64,000 nucleotides of DNA from Nostoc sp. JL33 (GCF_017114985.1 NZ_JABXKP010000026.1:62001-126000); one strand, 5' to 3'; shown: positions 8,182-17,796, numbered from the stretch's first letter. A program made the numbers and translations. Notes: a model not told the origin generated them from the letters alone.

Positions 8182-9555
8182 TTAGCGGCGAATTTTTTTA
8201 AACAATATCCAGGCTATTATACTGGTAAGCACTCCAGCAACAACGCTCCAAATGAAGGCTGTTGTGAGGAAAAATGGTATTTTGCTATTCGGCGGATATT
8301 GAGCAACCAACACTGAAGATGCGATTTGGCTGGTTGCTAATCCGATACCTGCGCTACCGATGAAGTTTTCTAAGTTGCGATCGCTTTTGGCTTGGTAGAT
8401 GTCAATAGTACCTTGAATTGTACTAATTAAATTTTGCAGCAGAGTCAAGCCTGGGCTGAGATTGATGTAATCTGTCTCTACTTGCAGGAGATATTTATCA
8501 GCACTAAATTCGCTAAATTGTCGCATAAATTCTAGCTGGCTGTTGCTATTTTCTCGTGAAATCTTCTCTAGCCGCTTTTTATAATTATTCAGATTAACTT
8601 TGATTGTGCGTCCTTGGTCATCTAGGTAGCTTAAATTAATCGCATATTCCGATAAGATTGTCAGCGTATCAGTTAGGGTTTTTTGTAATTCCTCAAGATT
8701 AGGTCTACCGTTGTTTAGTTGTTGTCCTAAATCTCTAATTTTTTTGACAGTTTCTTGCACTTCGTTAAAATCTTTCTTGATTCGGCTTTTCAATTTGCGA
8801 CTTTGGTGATAAGCCCAAAGGATTTTATGACGATAGCAAAACAGACGGATTAAATCAAAATATATATTAGCGATACTTTCTGTAATATTTTTGAGGGATT
8901 GTTGTGGCGGAAACAAACATATTAATATATGCAAGCTATCTTTAAAGTTCTGTTCATTTGCCCAATCGCTGGGCTGTTCCCAGACTTCAAATGCAGATGC
9001 ACCTAAAAAAAGGCTCTGGCTTTGCAAAGCAATTTTACCCTGAAAGTTGGGATTTATTTGTGTGTAGCATTGTTCAGCGATCGCTTTAATTTCTTCAGCG
9101 TTATAAATCTTTTCCAACTGTCCCCAAACAAACCAAGTTTGACCAATTTTACCTTGTTGGTGATGGGTACGAGATTCTATATTTTGTTTAATATCTTGAA
9201 ATTTACTCATAGGTTTGCCCAGATAATCAGTAACACCGCTATCTACTTGCAGGGCATAGGTATCACCTAGTTGCAATGCGTAATAATAACCTGCTATATC
9301 TGGCTGAAAATTTTCTTGTTTTTCGGGTACGAGCAACTCGACGTAATCTGCTTCTGTTTTTTCTAAGGTAGCGAGTTGTTTAAGCAAATCATCATCTTTA
9401 ACTTTATCGTAATCTTTATTTAAATCTGGTTGAATTTTACGCCAAAAATAATGACGATTTTGGTTAACTTGCTCGTCTGTTTGTCCTAAACCTTGTTGTA
9501 GGTCATAGACAAATAAATCAATAGTTGGATAGATGAGATTATACTGTTGATTCAT
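8182..9555 (-). CDS. Unrecognised protein with C-terminal membrane anchor (third gene of CHAT operon)
   Basis: I do not recognise this 457-aa protein. It is mostly soluble, with a likely coiled coil at about residues 255-300 (KKDFNEVQETVKKIRDL) and two hydrophobic segments in the last 55 residues, ending in the basic tail LFKKIRR. The start ATG at 9555 overlaps the preceding stop as ATGA, indicating translational coupling; the longer frame from 9594 is unlikely. Being third in an operon with a CHAT protease-like protein, it could be a membrane-associated target or effector. That is inference from gene order alone. Confidence 0.8.
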   Translation of the reverse strand: MNQQYNLIYPTIDLFVYDLQQGLGQTDEQVNQNRHYFWRKIQPDLNKDYDKVKDDDLLKQLATLEKTEADYVELLVPEKQENFQPDIAGYYYALQLGDTYALQVDSGVTDYLGKPMSKFQDIKQNIESRTHHQQGKIGQTWFVWGQLEKIYNAEEIKAIAEQCYTQINPNFQGKIALQSQSLFLGASAFEVWEQPSDWANEQNFKDSLHILICLFPPQQSLKNITESIANIYFDLIRLFCYRHKILWAYHQSRKLKSRIKKDFNEVQETVKKIRDLGQQLNNGRPNLEELQKTLTDTLTILSEYAINLSYLDDQGRTIKVNLNNYKKRLEKISRENSNSQLEFMRQFSEFSADKYLLQVETDYINLSPGLTLLQNLISTIQGTIDIYQAKSDRNLENFIGSAGIGLATSQIASSVLVAQYPPNSKIPFFLTTAFIWSVVAGVLTSIIAWILFKKIRR

Positions 9556-9971
9556 AGCATAGGCTTTTGTAGAGAGAGAATAATTCTTGCCCATGTGTCT
9601 TTAGCGACAGTTACAGAATCAGAAGCATTGAGAATAGGTTGAGCAATTTCAGTTAAATTTTGATCATCTAGTTCATCAATGGCAACAAGAATATTATTGA
9701 TTTCTGTGCTTTGCTGTTCGGCAGCCTGATTAATTTTAGCGGGTAAAGGCCCTTTGCTGCGGATTTCAGCTTCCTGTTTTAAATTTTGGCGAGCAATTTG
9801 ATAATGTTCCGCTAACGGCGGATAATTGCGGGCGATCGCATCCAGTTTACCAATGTCATCAGGAATTTTTAGTTGATTAACCTGGGTTTGCACATCATCT
9901 GCTAATGGTGCATCAAGGTAAGATAATGCAAAGACAAAAGCTTTGAGATTAAAGGCTTCTAAAGGTTGCAT
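9552..9971 (-). CDS. Unrecognised 139-aa helical protein (second gene of CHAT operon)
   Basis: This small acidic protein has no recognised domain and looks largely alpha-helical, with a Gln/Glu-rich middle (NLKQEAEIRSKG). ATG at 9971 lies 2 bp after the CHAT gene's stop and is preferred over TTG at 9977. Its own stop overlaps the next start by the ATGA quartet. Tight coupling on both sides argues that all three products are needed in fixed proportion. A chaperone, adaptor or inhibitor role is possible but unsupported by sequence. Confidence 0.78.
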   Translation of the reverse strand: MQPLEAFNLKAFVFALSYLDAPLADDVQTQVNQLKIPDDIGKLDAIARNYPPLAEHYQIARQNLKQEAEIRSKGPLPAKINQAAEQQSTEINNILVAIDELDDQNLTEIAQPILNASDSVTVAKDTWARIILSLQKPML

Positions 9972-9973
9972 GA

Positions 9974-12900
9974 TCAAAAAGCTCCAATAATTGTAAAAGC
10001 TGCCCAGTGGTAATGATCATTATAAGGTTGATCAGTTGTTTGTCTGATAGTAATATCATTTAACTGATCTTGTAAAAAAGGACGAATAATACCTTCATTT
10101 TGGGGTAATTTAGCGATTTGCACTGCATACCATTCTGCAAGTTCTGCATTTGTGACATTTCGTAGCCATTGGGTAGCTTTAGCCAAAGCCACTGCTTCTG
10201 ATTGTTTTTGTTGCAGCAATTGGTAAAACTGAATCATTATCAAAGCGCTAGCGGCTGATTCTACAGTCCATAGCGTACTAACAACATGAGCCACACCGCA
10301 ACCCATAAAGCCACTGACAAGCCCGACATATTCTGTGGTGATGGTGTGATTACCTGTAATCGCGGTTTCGCAAGCTGCGAGAGTGACAAGTTGGTAGCTT
10401 TGCAAATTAAAATTGCGGATATCCGCGAGAGTTAGCTTATCTTCACCCGCTAACGCCAAGTGAGATAACGCAGGATTTTGGAAATTATATTCGCCATGCC
10501 CTGTAAAGTGCAAAATACTGTAGTCTTGGGGCAAAGCGTTGATTATTGCTGCTTTTGTCGCTTTCTCAGAACGCTTGCGGCTGTGGTTGGGGAACATCCG
10601 GCTGATGGCTTCCGATTCAATTTGGGCAAACTCCAGATGGGGATAACCTTTGCTGTTGGGATGTTCGATGCTGAGTAAATTGTGCTGTTCATCGCCTCTC
10701 TTTTGCAGGTAAGTTTGGGGAATCAAGCCTATTTTGGCGCTGGGTAGATAGGTGATGGTGAATTCAGGTGGAAATAGTGCATGAAGAGGGAAGCGGTGCA
10801 AATCGCGGTGAGGAATGAGGATTAGCTGAGTAATTTCTGGTATTTCTGAAACAACAGCGTTGATATTAAGGATATTACTCAAGTTGCGAAGCATTTCGGG
10901 CAGGTTGTCGCGCCAAGTGATTGCTTTTTTCCCTTGCTTATTTTTACCTTTGCGATAATCGGCGTATTGTTGATTCCAACTTTTCACCCAGTCTTCAAAA
11001 TCTTGTAAACGTTGCGCCTGAGTCACAAACTCGGTTTCTTCCAAGACAATCGGTGATGGCGCGTTGTGTTTGAGGATGAAGGTGTGTAGGGCGTAAGAAC
11101 TGAGATGCCAATAAACAACAGCAGTTGAGGGATTAAGCAGTTGTTGCATTTCTGAATAACTGGGAGAGGAAATTTCATCATTCCATCCATCCAAAAGCCA
11201 ACGCAAACAGGTATTTTTGCCTTCTTCTGCTAATTCAATCGCTTGTGGCAAATCTCCAGACTGCACAGCTAAATCAACAGTTAACTGTTGAATCCAGGCA
11301 AATTTTAGAGCTAGTTGTTTTTTACTTTTATCAGAGCGATTTGGTTCATTTAATAAGCGCCGCAATAAATCAGTACCCTGTCGCTGGAGTTCTGTGGCTT
11401 CGGCTGTTTCCTTCAAATCTAACTGCACGCGAATTAAATCTCGCAAAACCTCTAGATGTAACTCAGGAAAATCTGTTGCTGTGAGAGTTTGCAGTGCCGT
11501 TTTGTAACTGTTGACAGCTTTGTTCCAAAAATAGCGAGCGTTGTAATTACCTCGCCCTCGGAAGTAATGAGCATCACCTATCCTTTGATGCAATTGCCCC
11601 CAACCTTCTGGGTGCGTGTCTTGGGGGCAATGCTTCAACCCTTCCTCGTAGCTTGCCAATGTACCATCATACCCACGCTTATTTAAATCAGGATTGTTAA
11701 ATTTTAAAGCGAGGTTGGGTGATGCTGCATTAAGTAAAGTAGATGTTAAAGAGAAATCTGTCCTCTCTCCAGTTACGTTTCCCGCCGCAATTCCCCGGTT
11801 AATCCAAGCTAAGTGTAAGTCGGGTTTGAATTTGATGGCACTGTCGTAGGATGCGATCGCTTGTTCATGTTTCCCTAAAAAATCCAGCGCATTACCCCGG
11901 TCATACCACGATAAGTGGTGGTTGGGTTTGGTTTTGAGGGCACTGTCAAAAGATGCGATCGCTTCTTCAAATTGCCCTAATTTACCCAGCGCATTACCCC
12001 GGTTGTACCAAGCTTGGTACAAGTCGAGTTTGATTTTTAGTGCGTTATCGTAGAATGCAATCGCTTGTTCAAATTGCCCTAATTTACTTAGTGGCACGCC
12101 CCTGTTGTACCAGGCTTCGTGGTCGTCGGGTTTGATTTTGAGGGCAGTGTCAAAAGATGCGATCGCTTCTTCAAATCGCCCTAAATTATCCAGTGCTACA
12201 CCCCGGCCAATCCAAGCTATGTGGAAGTCGGGTTTGATTTTGATGGCATTGTCGTAAGATGCGATCGCTTCTTCAAATCGCCCTAAATTATCCAGCGTCG
12301 CACCCCGGTAGTTCCAAGCGTCGTGTAAGTCGGGTTTGATTTGTATGGCTCTGTCATAAGAAGCGATCGCTTGTTCAAATCGCCCTAAATTAGTCAGCGC
12401 TACACCCCGGTTGTACCAAGCTGAGTCGTAGTCGGGTTTGATTTCTATGGCTCTGTCGTAAGATGCGATCGCACTAGCAAAATTACCACTATTGTATTGA
12501 TCAACGCCTTGGTTAAACCAAAATTTTGCTTCATTAGTCGTTGAATCATCAGCAGCATTAAATTGATTAATCAGTGCTTTAATAATTACTTGTGGATCAG
12601 TTGCCTCAATTCCTAGTTGCTGGCCAACTTGCTGAACTAAATCTGCATCCTGTTCCAACATTACCAACAACTCATCAAGTGTAATTGTTTCTGCTTCCGT
12701 TTCTTCCTCCGCTTCCTCTGCGCCTCTGCGGTTCGTTTCTCCTCCCTCCAACCGCCGCCCAATATCATAAGCAACAACACTAACTTCCCCAATACTCAAC
12801 TCACCCAGCCGCACCATTCGCGTTGCTAACTCATCATTCGGTGTAGGTAAAGCTAACAATCTTTCGCCAAAACCCCGCAACCACTCCACCAAATGAGCCT

Positions 12901-13126
12901 CATTGATGCGGTTTGCAGCCAAAAAACCTTTTGCTCCTCCTCTACTCAAGCCATCATTGACTTCTGCCAACAACTCAAGAAACAACGATTCATACTCCGC
13001 ATCTGTTAGCTGTTTTGGTGATTCTACTTTCCTCGGTTTTTCTAGCGGAGGAGTTTGCCTGTTGCCAAATAAGCACTGAAAAGACCTTTTGAGCCACCGC
13101 CAAAGCCGCTTGAGCATTTGCTGCAA
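9974..13126 (-). CDS. TPR-CHAT protein (caspase/HetF-associated-with-TPR peptidase)
   Basis: This 1050-aa protein has a basic N-terminal segment, a helical region (residues 40-130), seven consecutive 34-residue TPRs at about 199-436 plus a partial eighth, a helical stretch, and a C-terminal CHAT domain (about 750-1050). The caspase-like dyad is visible: His in ILHFTGHGEY and Cys in TLAACETAI. The domain ends with the family-typical YHWAAFTIIGAF. CHAT proteins of this layout are common in filamentous cyanobacteria; relatives include HetF and the Craspase protease Csx29. Here it heads a coupled three-gene operon. Residues 131-145 are encoded by an interspersed repeat. Confidence 0.92.
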   Translation of the reverse strand: MQQMLKRLWRWLKRSFQCLFGNRQTPPLEKPRKVESPKQLTDAEYESLFLELLAEVNDGLSRGGAKGFLAANRINEAHLVEWLRGFGERLLALPTPNDELATRMVRLGELSIGEVSVVAYDIGRRLEGGETNRRGAEEAEEETEAETITLDELLVMLEQDADLVQQVGQQLGIEATDPQVIIKALINQFNAADDSTTNEAKFWFNQGVDQYNSGNFASAIASYDRAIEIKPDYDSAWYNRGVALTNLGRFEQAIASYDRAIQIKPDLHDAWNYRGATLDNLGRFEEAIASYDNAIKIKPDFHIAWIGRGVALDNLGRFEEAIASFDTALKIKPDDHEAWYNRGVPLSKLGQFEQAIAFYDNALKIKLDLYQAWYNRGNALGKLGQFEEAIASFDSALKTKPNHHLSWYDRGNALDFLGKHEQAIASYDSAIKFKPDLHLAWINRGIAAGNVTGERTDFSLTSTLLNAASPNLALKFNNPDLNKRGYDGTLASYEEGLKHCPQDTHPEGWGQLHQRIGDAHYFRGRGNYNARYFWNKAVNSYKTALQTLTATDFPELHLEVLRDLIRVQLDLKETAEATELQRQGTDLLRRLLNEPNRSDKSKKQLALKFAWIQQLTVDLAVQSGDLPQAIELAEEGKNTCLRWLLDGWNDEISSPSYSEMQQLLNPSTAVVYWHLSSYALHTFILKHNAPSPIVLEETEFVTQAQRLQDFEDWVKSWNQQYADYRKGKNKQGKKAITWRDNLPEMLRNLSNILNINAVVSEIPEITQLILIPHRDLHRFPLHALFPPEFTITYLPSAKIGLIPQTYLQKRGDEQHNLLSIEHPNSKGYPHLEFAQIESEAISRMFPNHSRKRSEKATKAAIINALPQDYSILHFTGHGEYNFQNPALSHLALAGEDKLTLADIRNFNLQSYQLVTLAACETAITGNHTITTEYVGLVSGFMGCGVAHVVSTLWTVESAASALIMIQFYQLLQQKQSEAVALAKATQWLRNVTNAELAEWYAVQIAKLPQNEGIIRPFLQDQLNDITIRQTTDQPYNDHYHWAAFTIIGAF
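12712..12737 (-). repeat. Interspersed AACCGCAGAGGCGCAGAG repeat inside the CHAT gene
   Basis: Read on the minus strand, this matches the end of the inverted repeat at 24584 (CGAACCGCAGAGNCGCAGAG). Here it is translated in frame as NRRGAEEAEEETEAE in the linker before the TPRs. Confidence 0.7.
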
Positions 13127-13210
13127 CCATGTATTGCTTTTGTAGTGTATTTTAGCAATTTTATGGTAAGCAAAGTGGTGCGCGAAAATATAGTTTTTTT
13201 TAATTGGGGG

Positions 13211-13332
13211 CTAGTACTTTGTCAAGTTGGTTTTGAGGGTTTGTAGTAAGCACTTTAGTGCTTAGAAAATAAGGACTAAAGTCCTTACTACGAACTTGCT
13301 TACCCATCAATTTAAACTTGACAGACTACTAG
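13211..13332. repeat. MITE-like inverted-repeat element
   Basis: The ends CTAGTACTTTGTCAAGTT and, inverted, CTAGTAGTCTGTCAAGTT form terminal inverted repeats. The inside holds two hairpins (AAGCACTTTAGTGCTT and AAGGACTAAAGTCCTT). The core from 13238 to 13295 resembles the core of the elements at 38222 and 45343, although the ends differ. It is non-coding and probably mobilised in trans. Confidence 0.75.
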
Positions 13333-13374
13333 AGACTGGAAAGATAAGTTAAAACTAGGATGAGTTAATTTTTG

Positions 13375-13521
13375 CAAGTCGATGCAATGGCAATACAAGT
13401 CGATGCAATGGCAATGCAAGTCGATGCAATGGCAATGCAAGTCGATGCAATGGCAATGCAAGTCAATGCAATGGCAATGCAAGTGGATGCAATAACAATG
13501 CAAGTGGATGCAATAACAATG
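13375..13521. repeat. 21-bp tandem repeat, seven copies
   Basis: Exactly seven head-to-tail copies of CAAGTCGATGCAATGGCAAT plus one base. The last two copies carry shared substitutions (GTGG and ATAAC). In one plus-strand frame it reads QVDAMAM seven times with a TTG start and a TAG at 13540. On the minus strand it is also open. There is no spacer, so it is not a CRISPR array. The rest of the 13127-13689 gap contains the MITE above and no supported gene. Confidence 0.9.
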
Positions 13522-13689
13522 CAGAAGGTTGCGTTTAAATAGCACCAGGCGACTGGAAGTCGCGGCTACACAGACAAAACCCGCCTTTCCTGCGGAACGC
13601 TACGCGAACGCGGGTTGGAAAGCATTAATTGTCCATTAGTGCAAGCAGTCCGACTACCTTTGTATCGCCGCGATTTCTAATCACCAAGG

Positions 13690-15888
13690 CTACATCCGTT
13701 TCAAATCTTGTAAAACTGCGGTGGCTGATTGATAGCGATCGCTAAAATGATAGCAAACCATCTTATCTAAAATTGCCGCTAATTCTTGGCTGACTGGCGC
13801 TACTTGCCGCCACATCACATTCCCCGTTTCTGGATCTGGATGAAGTTCTTGCGGTGGTATCCCAGTTATAGCTTGAATGCCAATCATTCCTAAAGCATAA
13901 ATATCACTGCACAAGCGGGGATGACCGGCAAATTGTTCTGGAGGTGCATAACCCCGCGTCCCGATGGCTACTGTAGCTAATTCTGTTTGCTCACTACTCG
14001 GCGGTTGCATCAATTTGACAGCACCAAAGTCAATCAATACCAGCCGATTATCTTGAGTGCATCTAATAATATTAGTCGGTTTGATATCACGATGAATCAC
14101 TCGATGCTGGTGAACAAATTCTAGAACTTCTAAAACTTGTTTGAGCATTTCCATCACAAATGATTCATTTTGCACCTTCTGCACAGGTGGTAATTCTTCA
14201 CTTAGGGTATGTCCCTCGATATATTGTTGAATTAAATAGAATTCTTGGTCATCTTCAAAATAAGCAAGTAGTTCGGGAATCTGATGATGTTTCCCCAAAG
14301 ATTCTAATATTTCAGCTTCACTATTAAACAACCTGCGAGCAACTTGCAAAAATCGTGTATCTTGACGGGCTGGCATTAACTTTTTCACTACACAAATAGG
14401 ATTACCCGGTCGTTGAGTATCCTCTGCTAAATAAGTGCGACCAAATCCACCTGCACCGAGAGTTCTGTAAATTTTGTAGCGTCCGCTCAAAAGCAAATCA
14501 CCAGATTTTATTTCTGGTGAATCAACTGGGGGAGGAAAGTCAACAGACAAATCGGGAGCTACTGTTTTATCTTCTAAGAGTACATTTAATTGGGCGATCG
14601 CTTCTTGTTGTTTTTCAACTTGCAGAATAATCACCTGAGTTTGCCACTGATTTTGGTAGCTAGTATAAGCAATCACACAGACACTACTAATCACTAAAGC
14701 AAGAGCAGAAGGAACTAACGGCACCCACCCGGCTTGAAAAAACAAAGCAACGCAGATTAATACTAAGCCAAGTAGAGTTGTCGCTCCCACCACTAACAAA
14801 ATCAACGGATTTTGCCACCGCCATGCTAAAATACTACCTAAGAGCGACCAGCCCCCCACCCAAATAAGTTCCGCCCAGTCTGGCCAATACCAAATTAGCG
14901 ATCGCCCATCCAACACTGTACTGATGATTTGACTTGCTATCTGTGCATGAATAAACAGAGCAGGCATTTTGGCTGGTTGATCTGGCAAAGTGCTGTAGGG
15001 TGTATAAAAGCCACCTGGAGGGAGATTAGCTGCTGTGGTGCCAATAATTACAAGACGGTCTTTGACTAAATTGGGGTTGACTTGACCACTGAGGACTTGT
15101 GAGAGGGTTACTTGATCGGCGAGGCTGTTGGGGTGACGGTAATTTAATAATATTTGATAGCCGTTTGCATCCAGATGTTGATAACTACCAGAATTAGCTT
15201 GTAAACGCGGGAAGATGATTTTACCTAACTGAAACTCTCCTTTCTTAGTGAACTGGTATTCAATGCCTTGTTTTTCCAGATAATCAATTGCAATTAGGGC
15301 ACCAAATGCAAATGATGTTGTACATTTCTTGTCTGTAGAGTTAGCAAATAACAAACTGCGGCGGAGAATTTGGTCGTTTTCATTGTCAGCAGCCACATCG
15401 CTAAAGCCAACATTATCTATAGGAAAATTAGGTGGCGGTGGAATTTCATCTCTACCCAAGCTGCTGAACAAACAGGTGCTGATAATGTTATCTTGATTTT
15501 GGAGATTAGCTGCCAAATTGTTGTCTTCTGGTTGGAAAAGATATAAACCAACAATTCGCGGTTGATAAGACTCTATTTTCTTTAACAGCTGATTGATTCT
15601 ACGAGCTGATAAAGTCCATTTCTCTCGTTTGAGATCGTCCTCAGTGATTTTTACCAGCAAAATCCGCCGATCAGGTGCTTGTGCTGGACGCGATCGCAAC
15701 ATCTGGTCATAAACTCTTAACTCCCAAGGCTGCAACCACTTCAGTTCCCGAACTCCCCAAATGAAGGCGGTGACTCCTACACTAGTAACCAAAATAATTT
15801 GTAGCCAGCTTTTGCTCTTGGAAGTTTTACCGGAATCCTGAAGTTTTACAAAGGGGACACGAAGTTTTTCTAATAGTCCACTAATCAC
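13690..15888 (-). CDS. CHASE2-domain serine/threonine protein kinase
   Basis: This 732-aa protein has an N-terminal membrane anchor (about residues 29-47), an extracytoplasmic CHASE2 sensor (about 50-330), three hydrophobic segments (about 340-420) and a cytoplasmic Hanks-type kinase (about 470-730). The kinase looks active: glycine loop GAGGFG, VVKK Lys, HRDIKPTN catalytic loop, DFG and the activation-segment GTRGYAPPE. Such proteins transduce an unknown external signal to Ser/Thr phosphorylation. The gene is monocistronic as far as can be seen. Confidence 0.92.
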   Translation of the reverse strand: MISGLLEKLRVPFVKLQDSGKTSKSKSWLQIILVTSVGVTAFIWGVRELKWLQPWELRVYDQMLRSRPAQAPDRRILLVKITEDDLKREKWTLSARRINQLLKKIESYQPRIVGLYLFQPEDNNLAANLQNQDNIISTCLFSSLGRDEIPPPPNFPIDNVGFSDVAADNENDQILRRSLLFANSTDKKCTTSFAFGALIAIDYLEKQGIEYQFTKKGEFQLGKIIFPRLQANSGSYQHLDANGYQILLNYRHPNSLADQVTLSQVLSGQVNPNLVKDRLVIIGTTAANLPPGGFYTPYSTLPDQPAKMPALFIHAQIASQIISTVLDGRSLIWYWPDWAELIWVGGWSLLGSILAWRWQNPLILLVVGATTLLGLVLICVALFFQAGWVPLVPSALALVISSVCVIAYTSYQNQWQTQVIILQVEKQQEAIAQLNVLLEDKTVAPDLSVDFPPPVDSPEIKSGDLLLSGRYKIYRTLGAGGFGRTYLAEDTQRPGNPICVVKKLMPARQDTRFLQVARRLFNSEAEILESLGKHHQIPELLAYFEDDQEFYLIQQYIEGHTLSEELPPVQKVQNESFVMEMLKQVLEVLEFVHQHRVIHRDIKPTNIIRCTQDNRLVLIDFGAVKLMQPPSSEQTELATVAIGTRGYAPPEQFAGHPRLCSDIYALGMIGIQAITGIPPQELHPDPETGNVMWRQVAPVSQELAAILDKMVCYHFSDRYQSATAVLQDLKRM

Positions 15889-16091
15889 GGCGTTGCGACG
15901 GTAGCCTGAATTGGGTAGATGTTGCAGGCGCAGAAGTTAATTTTCTAACTCTAGGTTAAAAGCTAATTAGCCTGAGCTTCTATTAATGTAGCAATTTACT
16001 TGCTCCCTTAGATTTTGGTGTATTCCTACCCTGAAAGCAAGCTGAGGCGCAGCATCAACCAGAGAATAAGACAAGCGATGTCTACGACGGG

Positions 16092-16385
16092 CTATACGCC
16101 GGGAGCATCTGTTTGAGATGTTTGAGCATCTTCAACAGTACTGGCAATTGGGAAAGAAATAGGATTAGTAGATGGGGTTAGTGAATCTAACTGAGGTTGT
16201 TCGACTGATGCTTCGATGCTTGAATCAGCAAAATAGGAGTCAAATATTTTATCATAGTTAGAAGCAACAGCTAAGAAAGCCCCACCCAAAATATAGATAG
16301 GTAATGGCAGATTAAATTCTTGCAACCAGTCAAACAGTTCCGCCAAGGCAAACAGCACGAAAAAGCAGGCAAGCCAAACCTTCAT
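16092..16385 (-). CDS. Small conserved-looking membrane protein
   Basis: This 97-aa protein has two hydrophobic segments (about residues 2-18 and 28-44) separated by DWLQEFNLPLP, followed by a Ser/Thr/Pro-rich soluble tail. A family was not recognised. The ATG at 16385 has no strong ribosome binding site. Hydrophobicity pattern and the conserved-looking middle support it as a real gene. Confidence 0.6.
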   Translation of the reverse strand: MKVWLACFFVLFALAELFDWLQEFNLPLPIYILGGAFLAVASNYDKIFDSYFADSSIEASVEQPQLDSLTPSTNPISFPIASTVEDAQTSQTDAPGV

Positions 16386-16752
16386 ATTTTTATTCCCTGG
16401 ATTGAAACAACTCTATTACTAGCTTAAATAGCTTGCATAATAGTTGATGTAGTATATAATCACCAACTTACAACTTTTATAACCCTAAATAGATGTAGTC
16501 AGAGTTATAGCATCTGGTATATTCCAATATCTAGTAAAAAAATAAAAATATATTTATCTTATATCAAGTTCGGGCGATCGCACTTACCCGCCTATGCTGA
16601 AGAAATTAAGTGCAAGCAAGTACTAAGAGCCGGATTTCACTCTTCATCTTGCCAGTAGAAGCGATCGCCAACTTAATAGCTGATTAAAGCCAACGACTCC
16701 CTCACGAGAGCCGTTGCTCGATCATGATAAACCTACATCTACCTGTTTACGG
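16386..16752. other. Intergenic region with possible terminator hairpin
   Basis: This 367-bp AT-rich gap has several HIP1 octamers. A hairpin at about 16693-16718 (CAACGACTCCC with CTCTCGTGAG... arms, G-U pairs allowed) follows the ssuA1 gene on the minus strand and may terminate it, though no long T-run follows. No gene is seen. Confidence 0.4.
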
Positions 16753-17796
16753 TTACTTGATATTAGCAGGTGTGATGGCTTGATATTGTAGAGTAGGAAG
16801 AATTGCTTGTTTGATATCTATCTTACGCGGGATGACTTTTTGTGCAAAATAAAAATCAGCAACGCTCTGCTGTTGGGCAATGATCGCAGGTGTCAGTCTT
16901 CTCAATCTATAAGCACTACGGCGTACCACCTTTTCTACAATTGATACATCTAATTTCAGTTCAGGAGCTAAATCGTTGGCAATTATGGTTGGGTTTTTTT
17001 CAGCAAATTCTCCTGCCTTCTGTGCTTCCTCTAAAAACACTTGCACCAATGCCGGATTTTGGGTGACAAATGAACGCCTGCCAAGATAAAATCCGCCTAG
17101 AGTGTTAATTCCGGCTGCATTTCTCAAAATCCGAATCGGAGTAGTATTAGTACTTTGCACAACAGCTAACAACGGATCGCCACCCACCCAAGCGTCAGCC
17201 TTGCCTTGAAGAAAGGCGTCGCGGGCTTGAGGTGGAGTCAAAGCAACGATTTGAATATCGCTAATTTTTAACCCTACCTCTTGCAAAGCTTTTGCTAGTA
17301 AATACTGTGCATTCGACCCTACCTGAAAAGCAATTTTCTTACCTTTAAGATCCGCTACTGTCTTAATGGGAGAATTAGCTTTCACCACAATACCTTGGTT
17401 TGTACCATTGGTGGGTGTGCGTCCAGCAATATAGACAAATTGAGGGATGCCTGCGGTTGTGGCTTGGGAAAATATTGGAGGTGTCTCTCCGACATTACCG
17501 ATATCCACCTTACCTGCATTCAGGGCTTCTATCAATTGCGGCCCTGCTGCAAATGGCCCAACCCAATTCACAGTTACACCCAAGGCTTTGAAACGTGGCT
17601 CAACAACTTTTCTGACTTTGACAATATCACCAGAACTTTGATAGGCCAAGTTAATTACTTTGGCGTTTGTTTGCGCTTGGGTACTTTGCACAAGGCTACC
17701 CACAAACGGAGATAATAAAGCAAATAGTCCCAGTGCTGAATATTGGACAATACGCTTTAAAACTGTGCGGCGTTGTGGTTGAAATGGCTTATTCAT
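16753..17796 (-). CDS. ssuA: Aliphatic sulfonate ABC transporter substrate-binding protein (copy 1)
   Basis: This 347-aa SsuA/TauA-type binding protein has a basic RRTVLKR start and a long hydrophobic signal ending near STQAQ. There is no lipobox Cys, so it is probably a soluble periplasmic protein, possibly Tat-exported. Core motifs are NLAYQSSGDIVKVRK, KVDIGNVGETPPIF and DLKGKKIAFQVGSNA. It should bind alkanesulfonates or related anions for SsuBC, encoded about 19 kb away. It is one of six paralogues here and closest in motifs to copy 2. Confidence 0.9.
   Translation of the reverse strand: MNKPFQPQRRTVLKRIVQYSALGLFALLSPFVGSLVQSTQAQTNAKVINLAYQSSGDIVKVRKVVEPRFKALGVTVNWVGPFAAGPQLIEALNAGKVDIGNVGETPPIFSQATTAGIPQFVYIAGRTPTNGTNQGIVVKANSPIKTVADLKGKKIAFQVGSNAQYLLAKALQEVGLKISDIQIVALTPPQARDAFLQGKADAWVGGDPLLAVVQSTNTTPIRILRNAAGINTLGGFYLGRRSFVTQNPALVQVFLEEAQKAGEFAEKNPTIIANDLAPELKLDVSIVEKVVRRSAYRLRRLTPAIIAQQQSVADFYFAQKVIPRKIDIKQAILPTLQYQAITPANIK

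Noticed and set aside
13375..13521. Possible CRISPR array
   Set aside because: Units are contiguous with no variable spacers; the same holds for the arrays at 28027 and 46413.
13312..13545. Minus-strand frame rich in Cys and His that could look like a metal-binding peptide
   Set aside because: The Cys-His pattern is the antisense reading of the 21-bp repeat, with no ribosome binding site.
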